Source: Mycolicibacterium houstonense (GTDB lineage Bacteria > Actinomycetota > Actinomycetes > Mycobacteriales > Mycobacteriaceae). From it: DNA of 35,397 bases. The notes beneath the pieces were generated by a model. That model worked only from the letters and a program-made list of their open reading frames with translations, made no database searches and had not been told where the DNA came from. The stretch covers positions 1 to 35,397 of the forward strand of contig NZ_LT546212.1 in the NCBI RefSeq assembly GCF_900078665.2, written 5' to 3'. The position numbers were made by a program, and so were the translations under genes. Of this stretch, positions 21,473 to 29,273 are shown one piece after another. The stretch's first letter is position 1. Each line of letters starts with the position of its first letter.

Positions 21473-21729
21473 TTCGTCGCCAACCGATCCTCAAGCTTCA
21501 CAATCCGATCAACCGCAATCGCAACAACCGCCAACAACCCATTCGCATCCAGGCGCGGACGAACATCACCAACCATGAACGCCGCAACCCTGTCCAGAAA
21601 GTCGAAGTCCAGCAGATCGAACCCGATCCCCAACGCACGCCACCGATCCACGAGTTCACTCAGCACGCCACACAACGCCGCCAACTCCTGATCCGCAGCA
21701 GCCAACTCACCCGGAACAAACTCAGGCAT
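21469..21729 (-). CDS. Hypothetical acidic helical protein
   Basis: 86 residues from ATG 21729 (MPEFVPGELAAADQELAALC). Overlaps the upstream gene by 8 bp. Two long helices are apparent (ELAALCGVLSELVDRWRAL and LLAVVAIAVDRIVKLEDRLA). It could be a small partner of the replication proteins encoded just upstream. Confidence 0.65.
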   Translation of the reverse strand: MPEFVPGELAAADQELAALCGVLSELVDRWRALGIGFDLLDFDFLDRVAAFMVGDVRPRLDANGLLAVVAIAVDRIVKLEDRLATK

Positions 21730-22168
21730 CGGACTCCCCCTCAACCATCGGCGCCGGCGGAGCGGCCGCACGCTGACGAGCCACCAACTCCGCAACACGC
21801 ACCGAATCCTCAACAGGCCGGCCAAAAGTCCTACGAGCCGACGCAAACGCCTCAATCGCTTCACGACGCCGAGCAGTCACCGCAGGATCCTCATCCGGAG
21901 CCGCCTTCGAATCGCACAAAGCCTGATACTCATCAGACGGGCGAGTGTTCCGCTCCCGCTGAATCTCACGAGACCGCTGATACACATGCCCCGGCTCCAA
22001 CCACACACCAGGTCTATCCCGCAAATGATCCCGAACAGCCTCCAAAGCAACATCCTTGGACAGAGAACCAACGATCCCCTGCCAGATCTCCACGTCCACC
22101 TCACCCACCGTGCGGCGAGTAGCAGCAGCCACAACGGACAGAACGTCGATAACTTCGTTGCGGTTCAT
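21722..22168 (-). CDS. Replication-associated hypothetical protein
   Basis: 148 residues beginning MNRNEVIDVLSVVAAATRRT. The N-terminal helices contain DVEIWQGIVGSLSKDVALEA and HLRDRPGVWLEPGHVYQRSR, a pattern I recall from many actinophage genomes, always beside a replisome-organiser-like gene. It may be a helicase loader or loader partner. Coupled to the upstream gene by ATGA. Confidence 0.65.
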   Translation of the reverse strand: MNRNEVIDVLSVVAAATRRTVGEVDVEIWQGIVGSLSKDVALEAVRDHLRDRPGVWLEPGHVYQRSREIQRERNTRPSDEYQALCDSKAAPDEDPAVTARRREAIEAFASARRTFGRPVEDSVRVAELVARQRAAAPPAPMVEGESDA

Positions 22169-23037
22169 TCCAGTTCCAATCTCCGTGCGGGGTTGTTCTT
22201 CAGTGCTTGGGCTTGTGCGAACGCCAGATCCGATGACGCTTGCCTTGGTTTAGTTCGAGGACCGTTGCGCGTCTTGATGACCTCGGAGCAGAGAGACGCC
22301 AAGATGGTCCGCCCGTTGCCCACCCCCGGCTTGTCGTTCCAAAGCTGCAAAGCTGCGGCGACGATGTCTCGGTCGGTTCCGCTGCGAAGAAGCTCAGAAG
22401 CCTGCATTCGAAGTGTTGTCAGCGTTGCGCCCGGATGCCTACCGGAGATGTTCTCTCGGACAAGATCTGCACCTGGTGTTGCGGACGCGGCTGAGCTAGG
22501 TTCGGGCTCGACCCACGTACTGTTACTGCTTTCGTTACCACTTAAGTAGTTAGGTACAGGTTTAGGTACAGGTATAGGTGTCTGGGGACACGATGGACCC
22601 GAGGTGGACCTGCGGCGCATTGTGTCCCCAGGGGACAAATCTGAATCGTCACAGGTTACAGCAGGTTTGGCCGCTGCGTTTTGATCCTGTTTTGGATCAG
22701 TTTTGGCTTCCCTTTGCGCTCGTTTCTTCTCCGACTGGCGCTCTCTATAGGACACAACTTGCTCGCGAGTTCGCTGCCATTTAGCCCAGTTTCGGAACTG
22801 AATCCCCCCATCGACGCGGTCCCACAAACCGGCATCGTCAACAAGAGCGGCGATCAGATTTGGTTTGGCTCCGAACATCTGGAGGACGTCGGCGGGCACG
22901 AAACCGTCCTCCAGTTTCCCGGCTGACCATGCGCCGCAACGTGTCCACAGTCCGACTGCGGCGTTCCTGTAGCGCGGTGCGATGGCCATGATCTCTTTCG
23001 AGTCGCCGAAGCCATCGTCAACAAAGAAGTACGGCAC
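22165..23037 (-). CDS. Replisome organiser / replication initiation-like protein
   Basis: 290 residues with GTG start 23037. Residues 1-90 look like a winged-helix domain (YFFVDDGFGDSKEIMAIAP, GLWTRCGAWSAGKLEDGFVP, GGIQFRNWAKWQRTREQV), the pattern of DnaD-like phage initiators. A long charged, disordered linker (KKRAQREAKTD and after) leads to a C-terminal helical part (TLRMQASELLRSGTDRDIVA). It would open the origin and recruit the host helicase. No phage polymerase or primase is seen. Confidence 0.65.
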   Translation of the reverse strand: MPYFFVDDGFGDSKEIMAIAPRYRNAAVGLWTRCGAWSAGKLEDGFVPADVLQMFGAKPNLIAALVDDAGLWDRVDGGIQFRNWAKWQRTREQVVSYRERQSEKKRAQREAKTDPKQDQNAAAKPAVTCDDSDLSPGDTMRRRSTSGPSCPQTPIPVPKPVPNYLSGNESSNSTWVEPEPSSAASATPGADLVRENISGRHPGATLTTLRMQASELLRSGTDRDIVAAALQLWNDKPGVGNGRTILASLCSEVIKTRNGPRTKPRQASSDLAFAQAQALKNNPARRLELE

Positions 23038-23187
23038 TTACGTTGTCCTCCCTTCGTTTCTGGCTTCCATGTACGCGTCATGGCATTCGGTACATCTAGT
23101 GCGGCCTGCGGAGTATTTGCGGCCACAGAGTTGGACGCAGAGCCCCGACCTGTATGCCTCGTGCCTGGCTTCGGTGTCAGTGCTCAT
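23038..23187 (-). CDS. Small zinc-finger-like protein (49 aa)
   Basis: From ATG 23187 (MSTDTEARHEAYRSGLCVQL). Cys sites CVQLC and CTEC, plus RKYSAGRTR, form a four-Cys zinc site. Lies directly before the replication gene start, whose GTG follows the stop without a gap. Confidence 0.65.
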   Translation of the reverse strand: MSTDTEARHEAYRSGLCVQLCGRKYSAGRTRCTECHDAYMEARNEGRTT

Positions 23188-23359
23188 CTGGATGCGCTTG
23201 CTGGGTCCAGTGAGGGCACACACTCTGTTGTGCCAATGCGCGCGAGCTGAACGCGGCTCCGGTGCTCACAACGCGGTACATGAAGACGGGCCAGCAGAAC
23301 CGGTACATGGCACGCACTTCGTCGGCTGCGTGAACGTATCCGCACTTGCAGTAGTTCAC
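23177..23359 (-). CDS. Small hypothetical protein (60 aa)
   Basis: GTG 23359 overlaps the previous stop (GTGA). Product begins MNYCKCGYVHAADEVRAMYR, with a CxC near the N-terminus and single Cys residues later. No family recognised. Overlaps the next gene by 11 bp. Confidence 0.6.
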   Translation of the reverse strand: MNYCKCGYVHAADEVRAMYRFCWPVFMYRVVSTGAAFSSRALAQQSVCPHWTQQAHPDEH

Positions 23360-23949
23360 GTTTCGTCTCCACCGCCGGCCTCGATTTCTCCCTTGCGCCG
23401 GCTCCAAGCTGCCTGTATCTGTTCGCGATACTCGCCGAGGTTCGAGTTTTTGAGTTCGGCGCCGATGGTTTTGAGTTGGTCTAGGGTGGTGGCGTTGTTG
23501 ATGCGTTCCTGGATTTCGTCAACGATTTCGGGGGTGATTGCGGGCGGCAAGTCGGGTAGTGGTTCGACTTGGTATGGGGCCTTTTTGCCGCGCGTGACAG
23601 TCAGCGCCAGAGTGAGTCGGCTGCTGATGTCACTCATTGCGCTGATTCGCACGCCGCCGACAGCGGAGCCTCCGAACCGCACAGATGGGTCGTTGAACAG
23701 CATGAGCCTGCGTCCCGTGTAGGTGGCGGCTTCTTTTCCCCAGGCCGCGACAAGCACTCGCCGCATTGATTTGCATGGGCGGAAGGGTCTGCCGGGGAAT
23801 TCGGTGAGGTGGATGTTGACTGGTTGGTCGGCGGTTCCTTTGGTGACGCGGTCGATGGTTACTAGTCGGGGGCCTGCGAGGAAGTCTTCGGCTCCGAGTT
23901 GGTCGGAGTTGGCTGCGATTGTGGTTGACAGGTCGAGTGATTCGGTCAT
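23356..23949 (-). CDS. Recombination-associated protein of unknown fold (possible ssDNA-binding/annealing partner)
   Basis: 197 residues beginning MTESLDLSTTIAANSDQLGA. A beta-rich core (GPRLVTIDRVTKGTADQPVN, RPFRPCKSMRRVLVAAWGKE, RLMLFNDPSVRFGGSAVGGV) is followed by a helical C-terminus. It is fused by overlap to the RecE-like exonuclease gene. Phage exonucleases are commonly paired with an annealing protein, and this gene occupies that slot. It lacks recognisable RecT, Erf or Rad52 motifs, so the role is inferred from position. Confidence 0.6.
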   Translation of the reverse strand: MTESLDLSTTIAANSDQLGAEDFLAGPRLVTIDRVTKGTADQPVNIHLTEFPGRPFRPCKSMRRVLVAAWGKEAATYTGRRLMLFNDPSVRFGGSAVGGVRISAMSDISSRLTLALTVTRGKKAPYQVEPLPDLPPAITPEIVDEIQERINNATTLDQLKTIGAELKNSNLGEYREQIQAAWSRRKGEIEAGGGDET

Positions 23950-24827
23950 ACCGCGATCTCCAGTTCGTCATCGAATGCCCAGTGTGGGAGGCTGAGGGTT
24001 ACGGTCTCGTCGCTGTATCCAGGCCAGGTGTTGGTTTCCATGCAGGCGGTGTACGTGTGGATGGCTTCACGATTGCGTCGTCGGCCTTCTTCGATTGCTT
24101 CGGTGTCGTATTCGAGGACGGTGACGACGTATGGGGCTGTTTTCTCCTGGACGACGAAGCGGAATCGTGGCGCGGTGGTTCCGGTGATGGCTGTGACGAG
24201 GTCGATGTACCAGGCGGCTTGCATGTAGTAGCCGAGTCGGTGGAATTTGCGTTCGAGGTCTTCGGGGTTGGCGGTGTCGCTGGTTTTGTAGTCGGTGATT
24301 TCTTCGTTGATCCAGTCGACGCGGCATCGGAGGCGTGTGCCGGTGTCGGGGTCTGTCCGGTAGTAGGAGACTTCGGCGTGTCCGCGCTGGAAGATGGGTG
24401 CGGCTTCGGGGTGTTTGTGGACTTTTTCGGCCATCTCTTTGGCTTTGGTGTAGTCGTCTATGTGGATGGGGATGAGTCCTTGTGCACGGGCGTCTTTCTC
24501 GGCGTTTCTCCAGTCGGTGGTTGCGCGTGGGCTGGCGGCTACGGTGCCGTCTGCTTTCAAGCCGTGGATCTCTGGGTCGAGCACTTTGAACGCGGAACCC
24601 TTGCCCAGAACCAGATGATGCGCGACGTGGCCGAAGTCCCAAACCTTTTTTGGGGGTTGGCCGTTGGTCATGATTTCGTGGAATTTGGCGGGGCAGCTTG
24701 GCGGGAGTAGCAGTTTGGCGCCGGATACTGAGAGGCTGCCACGGTCTTGGTGGTAGGCATCTTCGGGGACATGGCCGTAGCGTCCGTCTTTCTCGGGCAC
24801 GAGGTTGTCGGGGATTGTGAGTGTCAT
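23946..24827 (-). CDS. RecE-like PD-(D/E)XK exonuclease
   Basis: 293 residues from ATG 24827 (ATGA overlap). Key features: GHVAHHLVLG (residues 66-75), AEVSYYRTD (about 151), RCRVDWINEEITDYKTSD (D171, D179 and K181 forming the D...DxK core) and LGYYMQAAWY, the conserved Gln helix. This is the layout of exonuclease VIII/Cas4-like phage nucleases that resect double-strand ends. It works with the downstream partner in recombination and probably in concatemer formation. Confidence 0.85.
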   Translation of the reverse strand: MTLTIPDNLVPEKDGRYGHVPEDAYHQDRGSLSVSGAKLLLPPSCPAKFHEIMTNGQPPKKVWDFGHVAHHLVLGKGSAFKVLDPEIHGLKADGTVAASPRATTDWRNAEKDARAQGLIPIHIDDYTKAKEMAEKVHKHPEAAPIFQRGHAEVSYYRTDPDTGTRLRCRVDWINEEITDYKTSDTANPEDLERKFHRLGYYMQAAWYIDLVTAITGTTAPRFRFVVQEKTAPYVVTVLEYDTEAIEEGRRRNREAIHTYTACMETNTWPGYSDETVTLSLPHWAFDDELEIAV

Positions 24828-24970
24828 GCGTCGGCCTCTTCGTAGTAGTCGAGTGCTGCGATTGCGCCGCGTCCGTATCCGGCGGAGTTCAGTGCATCGG
24901 CTGGGCTGGTTCCTTCGAGTTCTTCGGTCTTGCCGTCGCGCCAGTGGAATCGCCATGTCTTCTCGCTCAT
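24824..24970 (-). CDS. Small hypothetical protein (48 aa)
   Basis: From ATG 24970 (MSEKTWRFHWRDGKTEELEG). The pattern of an N-terminal FHWRDG hairpin followed by a helix with SPADALNSAGYG, ending acidic, resembles small phage proteins that recur next to recE genes. ATGA overlap on both sides. Confidence 0.65.
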   Translation of the reverse strand: MSEKTWRFHWRDGKTEELEGTSPADALNSAGYGRGAIAALDYYEEADA

Positions 24971-25272
24971 TACCAGGTTCCTTCGAGTTGTTTGATGTAG
25001 TGGTTTGGGAAGGTGACTCTTCCTTGTGTGCCCGCGCCTCCCGAAAACAGTGAGATGTCGAATTCGTATGCTTGCAACGCTTGCGAACTCTGTGCGGCGA
25101 ATTCGTATGCGTGTTCTAAGTATTCGAACATGATGTATGCGGGGTTGCGGGGGTTGCCTTGGCATGAGAACAGGGTGGGCATGTCGCGGTCGTTGAGTCG
25201 TTGAAGCAGGCCGGCGATCTCCATGTCGGCTTGGAATCCCCAGGGCTGCACGGTCACTTGCTTGTGCGTCAT
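24970..25272 (-). CDS. Hypothetical protein
   Basis: 100 residues from ATG 25272 (MTHKQVTVQPWGFQADMEIA). Contains LLQRLNDRDMPTLFSCQGNP, a segment similar to small phage proteins with the phrase 'T.FSCQG'. The stop abuts the next start. No function known. Confidence 0.65.
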   Translation of the reverse strand: MTHKQVTVQPWGFQADMEIAGLLQRLNDRDMPTLFSCQGNPRNPAYIMFEYLEHAYEFAAQSSQALQAYEFDISLFSGGAGTQGRVTFPNHYIKQLEGTW

Positions 25273-25529
25273 CAGTCGGCCCGTCTCCACTGCCGCTGCT
25301 GGTATTCCCAGTAGGACCATTCGGGATCCGGTTCGCCAGCGGCATCGAGTGCATCCGCCGCGCACCGAAGAAGTCCAGAGATGGCAGCTTTCAGGTTGCT
25401 TCCGCCGATGCTGTAGCCCTCGTCCAGGTTTTGCGCAGCGCGACGGAATGCCTTCGCGTCGGTTGTGGTTGCACCCTTGAAGGCGATAGAAGGGATGTGC
25501 ACTGGCAGCACGCGTGTGTGATCAGTCAT
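25272..25529 (-). CDS. Hypothetical protein
   Basis: 85 residues from ATG 25529 (MTDHTRVLPVHIPSIAFKGA). Contains the helical FRRAAQNLDEGYSIGGSNLK and an aromatic acidic end (DPEWSYWEYQQRQW). No family recognised. Packed without a gap on both sides. Confidence 0.65.
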   Translation of the reverse strand: MTDHTRVLPVHIPSIAFKGATTTDAKAFRRAAQNLDEGYSIGGSNLKAAISGLLRCAADALDAAGEPDPEWSYWEYQQRQWRRAD

Positions 25530-25666
25530 CAGTAGTCACCTCTTGCGTCGTCTCGGTCTCCGCACATGCCGGTTTCTTTGTGCCAGTACGGTTCCGGGTC
25601 GTACATGTCGTGGTCTCGGAGTGCAGATCGGCGCTCTTCGATTTCGGCCGCATAGATGGGGTTCAT
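25529..25666 (-). CDS. Small hypothetical protein (45 aa)
   Basis: From ATG 25666 (MNPIYAAEIEERRSALRDHD) to 25529. Acidic and helical with a YDPEPYWHKETG segment. A longer frame upstream would cross the next gene. Overlaps the upstream stop by 4 bp. Confidence 0.6.
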   Translation of the reverse strand: MNPIYAAEIEERRSALRDHDMYDPEPYWHKETGMCGDRDDARGDY

Positions 25667-25875
25667 CGGACATCTCTTTCGCCGAACCTGTTGAGCACGA
25701 TCTGCCGGAAAGGGCCGTAGTCGGCTGTGTCGTGGCGGCTGGTCAACGCGATTGGGTCGTTCGGGTGTTTGTTGTGCTCGCCTATCCATTGCCGACCATC
25801 CCAGTGGTAACGCCAGCCGTTGTATCCGAGCCACAACTTCCCGCGATGCCACCGATGTAGACGCTTGACACTCAC
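25663..25875 (-). CDS. Small hypothetical protein
   Basis: 70 residues from GTG 25875 (GTGA overlap). Very aromatic N-terminus (VKRLHRWHRGKLWLGYNGWR, then YHWDGRQWIGEH), followed by a basic C-terminal helix. No family recognised. Confidence 0.6.
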   Translation of the reverse strand: MSVKRLHRWHRGKLWLGYNGWRYHWDGRQWIGEHNKHPNDPIALTSRHDTADYGPFRQIVLNRFGERDVR

Positions 25876-26159
25876 GGTTCCCCCTCCGTGTCGTCCGGCA
25901 CAGGGATGTCGAGTCTGTCGCGGCGCTGCTGGATCATTTGAGATACGGGTGTCGGGACACGTCGGCTCATGGACACCTCGACCCATATGGAGCACCCGTC
26001 ACAGTTGGCATAGAACCGTGCAGAATTGTTGTCGCGCATAAGATCCAGTGGAGTCAGCTTCGCCAATGAGCATCCGCCGTCCTTTGACTGCCATCCCAGT
26101 TGGTTGCCGCACAACGGGCATCGGACTGCGGTCGTCTTGATGTCATCGAACATGCCCAT
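25872..26159 (-). CDS. Zinc-ribbon protein
   Basis: 95 residues from ATG 26159 (MGMFDDIKTTAVRCPLCGNQ). CPLC near residue 14 and CDGC near residue 53 make a rubredoxin-like zinc ribbon. Similar MGMFD-starting proteins are seen in many actinophages. Function unknown. Confidence 0.7.
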   Translation of the reverse strand: MGMFDDIKTTAVRCPLCGNQLGWQSKDGGCSLAKLTPLDLMRDNNSARFYANCDGCSIWVEVSMSRRVPTPVSQMIQQRRDRLDIPVPDDTEGEP

Positions 26160-26258
26160 TTAGTCGCCTTCTTTCTCACCGCAGTAGATGCAGGTTCCGT
26201 TGTCGTGTTTGTGTTTCCAGCACGTGTAGTTGAATGCCGCAAGGCCATGAACAGTCAC
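26160..26258 (-). CDS. Zinc-knuckle micro-protein (32 aa)
   Basis: GTG 26258 overlaps the upstream stop (GTGA) and the TAA ends directly before the next ATG. The product begins MTVHGLAAFNYTCWKHKHDN and continues GTCIYCGEKEGD, with C, H, H and CxxC as a possible zinc site. The tight fit on both sides argues for a real gene. Confidence 0.55.
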   Translation of the reverse strand: MTVHGLAAFNYTCWKHKHDNGTCIYCGEKEGD

Positions 26259-26761
26259 TTGGCGACCTCCGCAACGTGACGCTTGTGTCCAGGCCAGCCG
26301 TTGAAGTTCCGCGAAAGGACGTGGCTCAGCGGAAGCGGCGGCCCTTCTCGATCCTCATCCAGGCGGTGAATCCAGGGCGATGGCCACCACGGCGGCCCGT
26401 ACCTCCATGTGCGCTTCGTGTAGCACCAACCACCATCAGGCCGCTTCATGTAGTAGCCGAGGTTCGCACCGCCGTCGATATCGAAGGGGGCGAAGTTCTT
26501 CATGGTGTTGCGGAAAGACTGGCGGTAGTACTCGCAGTACGTCTCCAGATGTGCGCCCAGTTCGCGAACTTCATCCTCGGTTGGCATGACACCGACCTCG
26601 AAGTAGCGCTGGTTGCGGACCACAATTCCCGTGATGTAGTTCCACCGAGGGCATTCCGATGTGAGGATCGGGACGCGTAGGTTGGTGGCCAGTTCGGTCT
26701 GTTGCTCGCTGATGTCGCCGTCTGTGTCTTCCCATGTACGGCGCGCGTACTCCTCAAACAT
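26255..26761 (-). CDS. Hypothetical protein
   Basis: 168 residues beginning MFEEYARRTWEDTDGDISEQ. Contains VVRNQRYFEVGVMPTEDEVR and an aromatic stretch WRYGPPWWPSPWIHRLDED. No domain recognised. Gapless on both sides in the early operon. Confidence 0.65.
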   Translation of the reverse strand: MFEEYARRTWEDTDGDISEQQTELATNLRVPILTSECPRWNYITGIVVRNQRYFEVGVMPTEDEVRELGAHLETYCEYYRQSFRNTMKNFAPFDIDGGANLGYYMKRPDGGWCYTKRTWRYGPPWWPSPWIHRLDEDREGPPLPLSHVLSRNFNGWPGHKRHVAEVAK

Positions 26762-27024
26762 CAGTAGTCAGCCCGTCCTTTGATTCCGTCGAGTTCTTCC
26801 AACGCGGCCCGGAGTTCTTCTTCAGCTACAGCAGCCCGCGCCTCAGCCTGGTCCTTGTCCCACACAAGTCCTTCGCGTTCGAATGCCCACCGCTCAGCCT
26901 GTTCCGCATGCCACTGCTTCTGCTCAAACAACTGGCGCCGCAACATCCCGCACTGCGCCTCCAACTCGCCGGCCGCCCCAAGCGCATGCTCAGCCGCAAA
27001 CCGCAACTCACCCTCAGAAGTCAC
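26761..27024 (-). CDS. Small coiled-coil protein
   Basis: 87 residues from GTG 27024, overlapping the upstream stop (GTGA). It is almost all heptad-like helix (ELEAQCGMLRRQLFEQKQWH, then EARAAVAEEELRAALEELDG). Likely an oligomer. No known function. Confidence 0.65.
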   Translation of the reverse strand: MTSEGELRFAAEHALGAAGELEAQCGMLRRQLFEQKQWHAEQAERWAFEREGLVWDKDQAEARAAVAEEELRAALEELDGIKGRADY

Positions 27025-27500
27025 AACACACCACCCATCCGTGCCAAAAACTTTCCATAAGAACCACACTCGGTATGCGACCAACCACGACCCGGAAACC
27101 GCTTACACACAGCGGAAGTAGTCGTGCCGATCGTGCGGGCAACCTCAGTGAACGAAGCCCCGTCCGCTAGAAGCGCATCCGCCCGAGCCAACTGCTCCGA
27201 CGTCAGCGTGTAAGCCGAACGATCCGACAGCCCTTTCCTACGCCGCGCGTACCAAACAGATCCCAGCGAGCAGCCGACAGCGGCGGCGATCTCCTCGCAA
27301 CCAACACCGCGTCGGCTCAACACTGCGATGCGTTCAATCTGCGACTCAGTCAACCGGGGGCGAGGGTTCGTTAGACCAGCTGCCTTGCGCAGGTTTTCAA
27401 CAGTCCGAGTCGTGCAACCCAACGCTTCCGCAACCTGAACAACAGTCCAACCCCGCGCCGCCGACTCGACAACAAACGCGATCCTCTCCGCCCGATTCAC
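27021..27500 (-). CDS. Triple helix-turn-helix protein, copy A
   Basis: 159 residues. Three HTH units are visible: GWTVVQVAEALGCTTRTVEN (about 18-37), GVGCEEIAAAVGCSLGSVWY (about 65-84) and GASFTEVARTIGTTTSAVCK (about 114-133). It ends FPGRGWSH then RMGGVL. Homologous in layout to the next gene upstream. Likely DNA-binding regulator of the phage or host. The ORFs overlap by 4 bp, consistent with tandem duplication. Confidence 0.75.
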   Translation of the reverse strand: MNRAERIAFVVESAARGWTVVQVAEALGCTTRTVENLRKAAGLTNPRPRLTESQIERIAVLSRRGVGCEEIAAAVGCSLGSVWYARRRKGLSDRSAYTLTSEQLARADALLADGASFTEVARTIGTTTSAVCKRFPGRGWSHTECGSYGKFLARMGGVL

Positions 27501-27994
27501 AACACACCCCCAAGCCGACGCAGCATCGAAAGGTGCTCATGAATCTGCCTCTGGGACCAGGCACGCCCAGGGAAGTGGTTATGGATGGCGCGGTCCGAAC
27601 GCCCGAGTGTGCGTGCCACTTCACGCACGGACGCACCGTCATCCAACAACGCCCGGGCTTGTTCGATCTCGTCTTCGGACAGCCTGGGTGCCGCCGTTTC
27701 CGAGATTCCTTGTCGCCGCCGGGAACGGTCAACGGCCCGAACACTGCATCGGAGAGTGCTGGCAATTTCGTTGCGTGAAGCGCCGCGTTCTGATAGTTCC
27801 CGTACGCGGTCGTCCGCGATTTGTTTCGGCTGTCCCGAAGGTTCACGTTCGATGCCGGCGCGCTTCAACACTCGGCTGACTGTGTTGGGGTGTAGGTCAA
27901 CCATGTTTCCGATTGCTTCGAGTGTCATGGGTTGGTTGGCTGCCCAGATGAGGCGTGCCATGACGTCTGGGGTTACTTTGATTGCTCTGGTCAT
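27497..27994 (-). CDS. Triple helix-turn-helix protein, copy B
   Basis: 165 residues from ATG 27994 (ATGA overlap with the WhiB gene). HTH units: PMTLEAIGNMVDLHPNTVSR (about 22-41), GASRNEIASTLRCSVRAVDR (about 71-90) and GASVREVARTLGRSDRAIHN (about 120-139). It ends FPGRAWSQ then RLGGVL, matching copy A. Probable transcription regulator. Divergence between copies shows an old duplication with retained architecture. Confidence 0.75.
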   Translation of the reverse strand: MTRAIKVTPDVMARLIWAANQPMTLEAIGNMVDLHPNTVSRVLKRAGIEREPSGQPKQIADDRVRELSERGASRNEIASTLRCSVRAVDRSRRRQGISETAAPRLSEDEIEQARALLDDGASVREVARTLGRSDRAIHNHFPGRAWSQRQIHEHLSMLRRLGGVL

Positions 27995-28431
27995 GAGGCG
28001 TTCGCTGTGGCTTGTTGTGCGCGTAGGGCTCGTTTGGCCCTGTTTTTTTCGGTGCATCTGCGTGCGTGTGCGATGGTTTTGCAGAGGTTGTTGCAGTAGA
28101 GGTGGAGTTTGTTGTAGGGGCGGAAGTCGTTGGCGCAGATGAGGCATGCGCGGATTTCGATGGTGGGCATGCCGGGTAGGGTGTCTTGGATGGCGAGGCG
28201 TGGTTTGGTGCCGAATTCTTCGCCGCCCCAGACTCCGTGTTGTTCGTCTCGTTTGATTGCTGTTTGGAGGCATTGGATGCGGATTGGGCATCCGAGGCAT
28301 ATGTATTGGGCTTCGAATGGTGACCAGGTTCGGTAGCCGTTGGGGTCTTCGGATGCGTCTGGTCGGAAGAAGATTTTTGGGTCGACGCCGGTTCCTGGTG
28401 CGCAGGCAGCTTCTAGTTCGGGATTGATCAT
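27991..28431 (-). CDS. WhiB-like protein with C-terminal zinc finger, copy 1
   Basis: 146 residues from ATG 28431. WhiB hallmarks: Cys10, then CLGC and C54 (C45, C48, C54) for a 4Fe-4S cluster, followed by GVWGGE (66-71). The C-terminal part adds a finger, CLICANDF..YCNNLC, and a basic tail (KNRAKRALRAQQ). WhiB proteins bind sigma factor and DNA and sense redox state; phage WhiB proteins can repress host whiB genes and contribute to exclusion. The added finger is unusual. Confidence 0.85.
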   Translation of the reverse strand: MINPELEAACAPGTGVDPKIFFRPDASEDPNGYRTWSPFEAQYICLGCPIRIQCLQTAIKRDEQHGVWGGEEFGTKPRLAIQDTLPGMPTIEIRACLICANDFRPYNKLHLYCNNLCKTIAHARRCTEKNRAKRALRAQQATANAS

Positions 28432-28697
28432 GAGGACAGCTCCTCGGTGGTGTAGATCAGCTTCGCGGTGTCGCACGGCCAGTCATCGCCGCAGTTGCAT
28501 AGCGGGTCGGGATACATGGCGCTCACGCTGCCTTCGCGCGGGTAGTGCAGTTCGCGGATCGGCTTCAACGCCTCGCGAGCAGCATCGACAACGAACGCGC
28601 CGACATCACCATTGCGGACGGACCTGTCGAAGTGTCCGTCGCCGCCGTATCGACGAATCCACATCCGTTGTGCGGCCTCGATTGCGGGATCGCTCAT
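28428..28697 (-). CDS. Hypothetical protein, 'MSDPAIEAAQ' family, copy 1
   Basis: 89 residues from ATG 28697. It starts MSDPAIEAAQRMWIRRYGGD and ends CNCGDDWPCDTAKLIYTTEE. The same N- and C-terminal signatures occur in the gene at 31393-31653. A CxC plus C pattern near the end may bind metal. Function unknown. Confidence 0.7.
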   Translation of the reverse strand: MSDPAIEAAQRMWIRRYGGDGHFDRSVRNGDVGAFVVDAAREALKPIRELHYPREGSVSAMYPDPLCNCGDDWPCDTAKLIYTTEELSS

Positions 28698-28698
28698 T

Positions 28699-29187
28699 TC
28701 ACGACACCTCCTGTTTTGACGCCCGCCACGCACGCCTCTTCGCAACCGCCGAAGAAGTCCGACACACATCCGAGCAATACCGAGCCAACCCATGACCCAC
28801 AAACTCGACACCACAACCAGGACACACAAGTTCCCTTGCAGCCCGACGCAATTCGCGTTTACGGATCCGAAACGCCCTCTGCTGACAGTCCTGCGAGCAA
28901 TAACGCGCCTTGCTGGTACCGCCCTGAAACTCAACCTCACACATAGCGCAGTTGGCGATGTTGAGTGCGTTGGCGCCTTTTCGGAGGCGGACTCTGCCGC
29001 GTGGTCCGAGTCCGCCCCAGATTCCGTGTGGTTCTTCGGTGTGCATGGCGTGTTCGAGGCAGGCGGTGCGGATTGGGCATTGGCGGCAGATGGCTTTGGC
29101 TGCGGCGATTTTGCCTTGTTCGCCTGGTTCTGGGTAGAAGAGTTCTGCGTTGGTTTCGTTGCAGAGTTTGAGTGTCCAGTCAGTCAT
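28699..29187 (-). CDS. WhiB-like protein with two C-terminal zinc fingers, copy 2
   Basis: 162 residues from ATG 29187. WhiB hallmarks: C9, CRQC (34-37), C43 and GIWGGL (55-60). It continues with two fingers of the form CxxC..YCSxxC (CAMC..YCSQDC and CPGC..YCSDVC) and a basic linker. The finger type matches those of the HNH protein at 9.0-9.7 kb. Likely an Fe-S transcription regulator acting on host or phage promoters. Confidence 0.85.
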   Translation of the reverse strand: MTDWTLKLCNETNAELFYPEPGEQGKIAAAKAICRQCPIRTACLEHAMHTEEPHGIWGGLGPRGRVRLRKGANALNIANCAMCEVEFQGGTSKARYCSQDCQQRAFRIRKRELRRAARELVCPGCGVEFVGHGLARYCSDVCRTSSAVAKRRAWRASKQEVS

Positions 29188-29189
29188 GG

Positions 29190-29273
29190 TCACCATTTCC
29201 CGAGCAGGTGGTAGAGGATTCCGGTGAGGTAGATGGCTGCGAATCCTGTTGTGAGCCAGATGCGTGGGTTCAT
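29190..29273 (-). CDS. 27-aa membrane micro-protein
   Basis: ATG 29273 overlaps the stop of the upstream gene (ATGA). The product begins MNPRIWLTTGFAAIYLTGIL and ends YHLLGKW: one hydrophobic helix with a basic end. It pairs with another TM micro-protein directly upstream. Confidence 0.55.
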   Translation of the reverse strand: MNPRIWLTTGFAAIYLTGILYHLLGKW

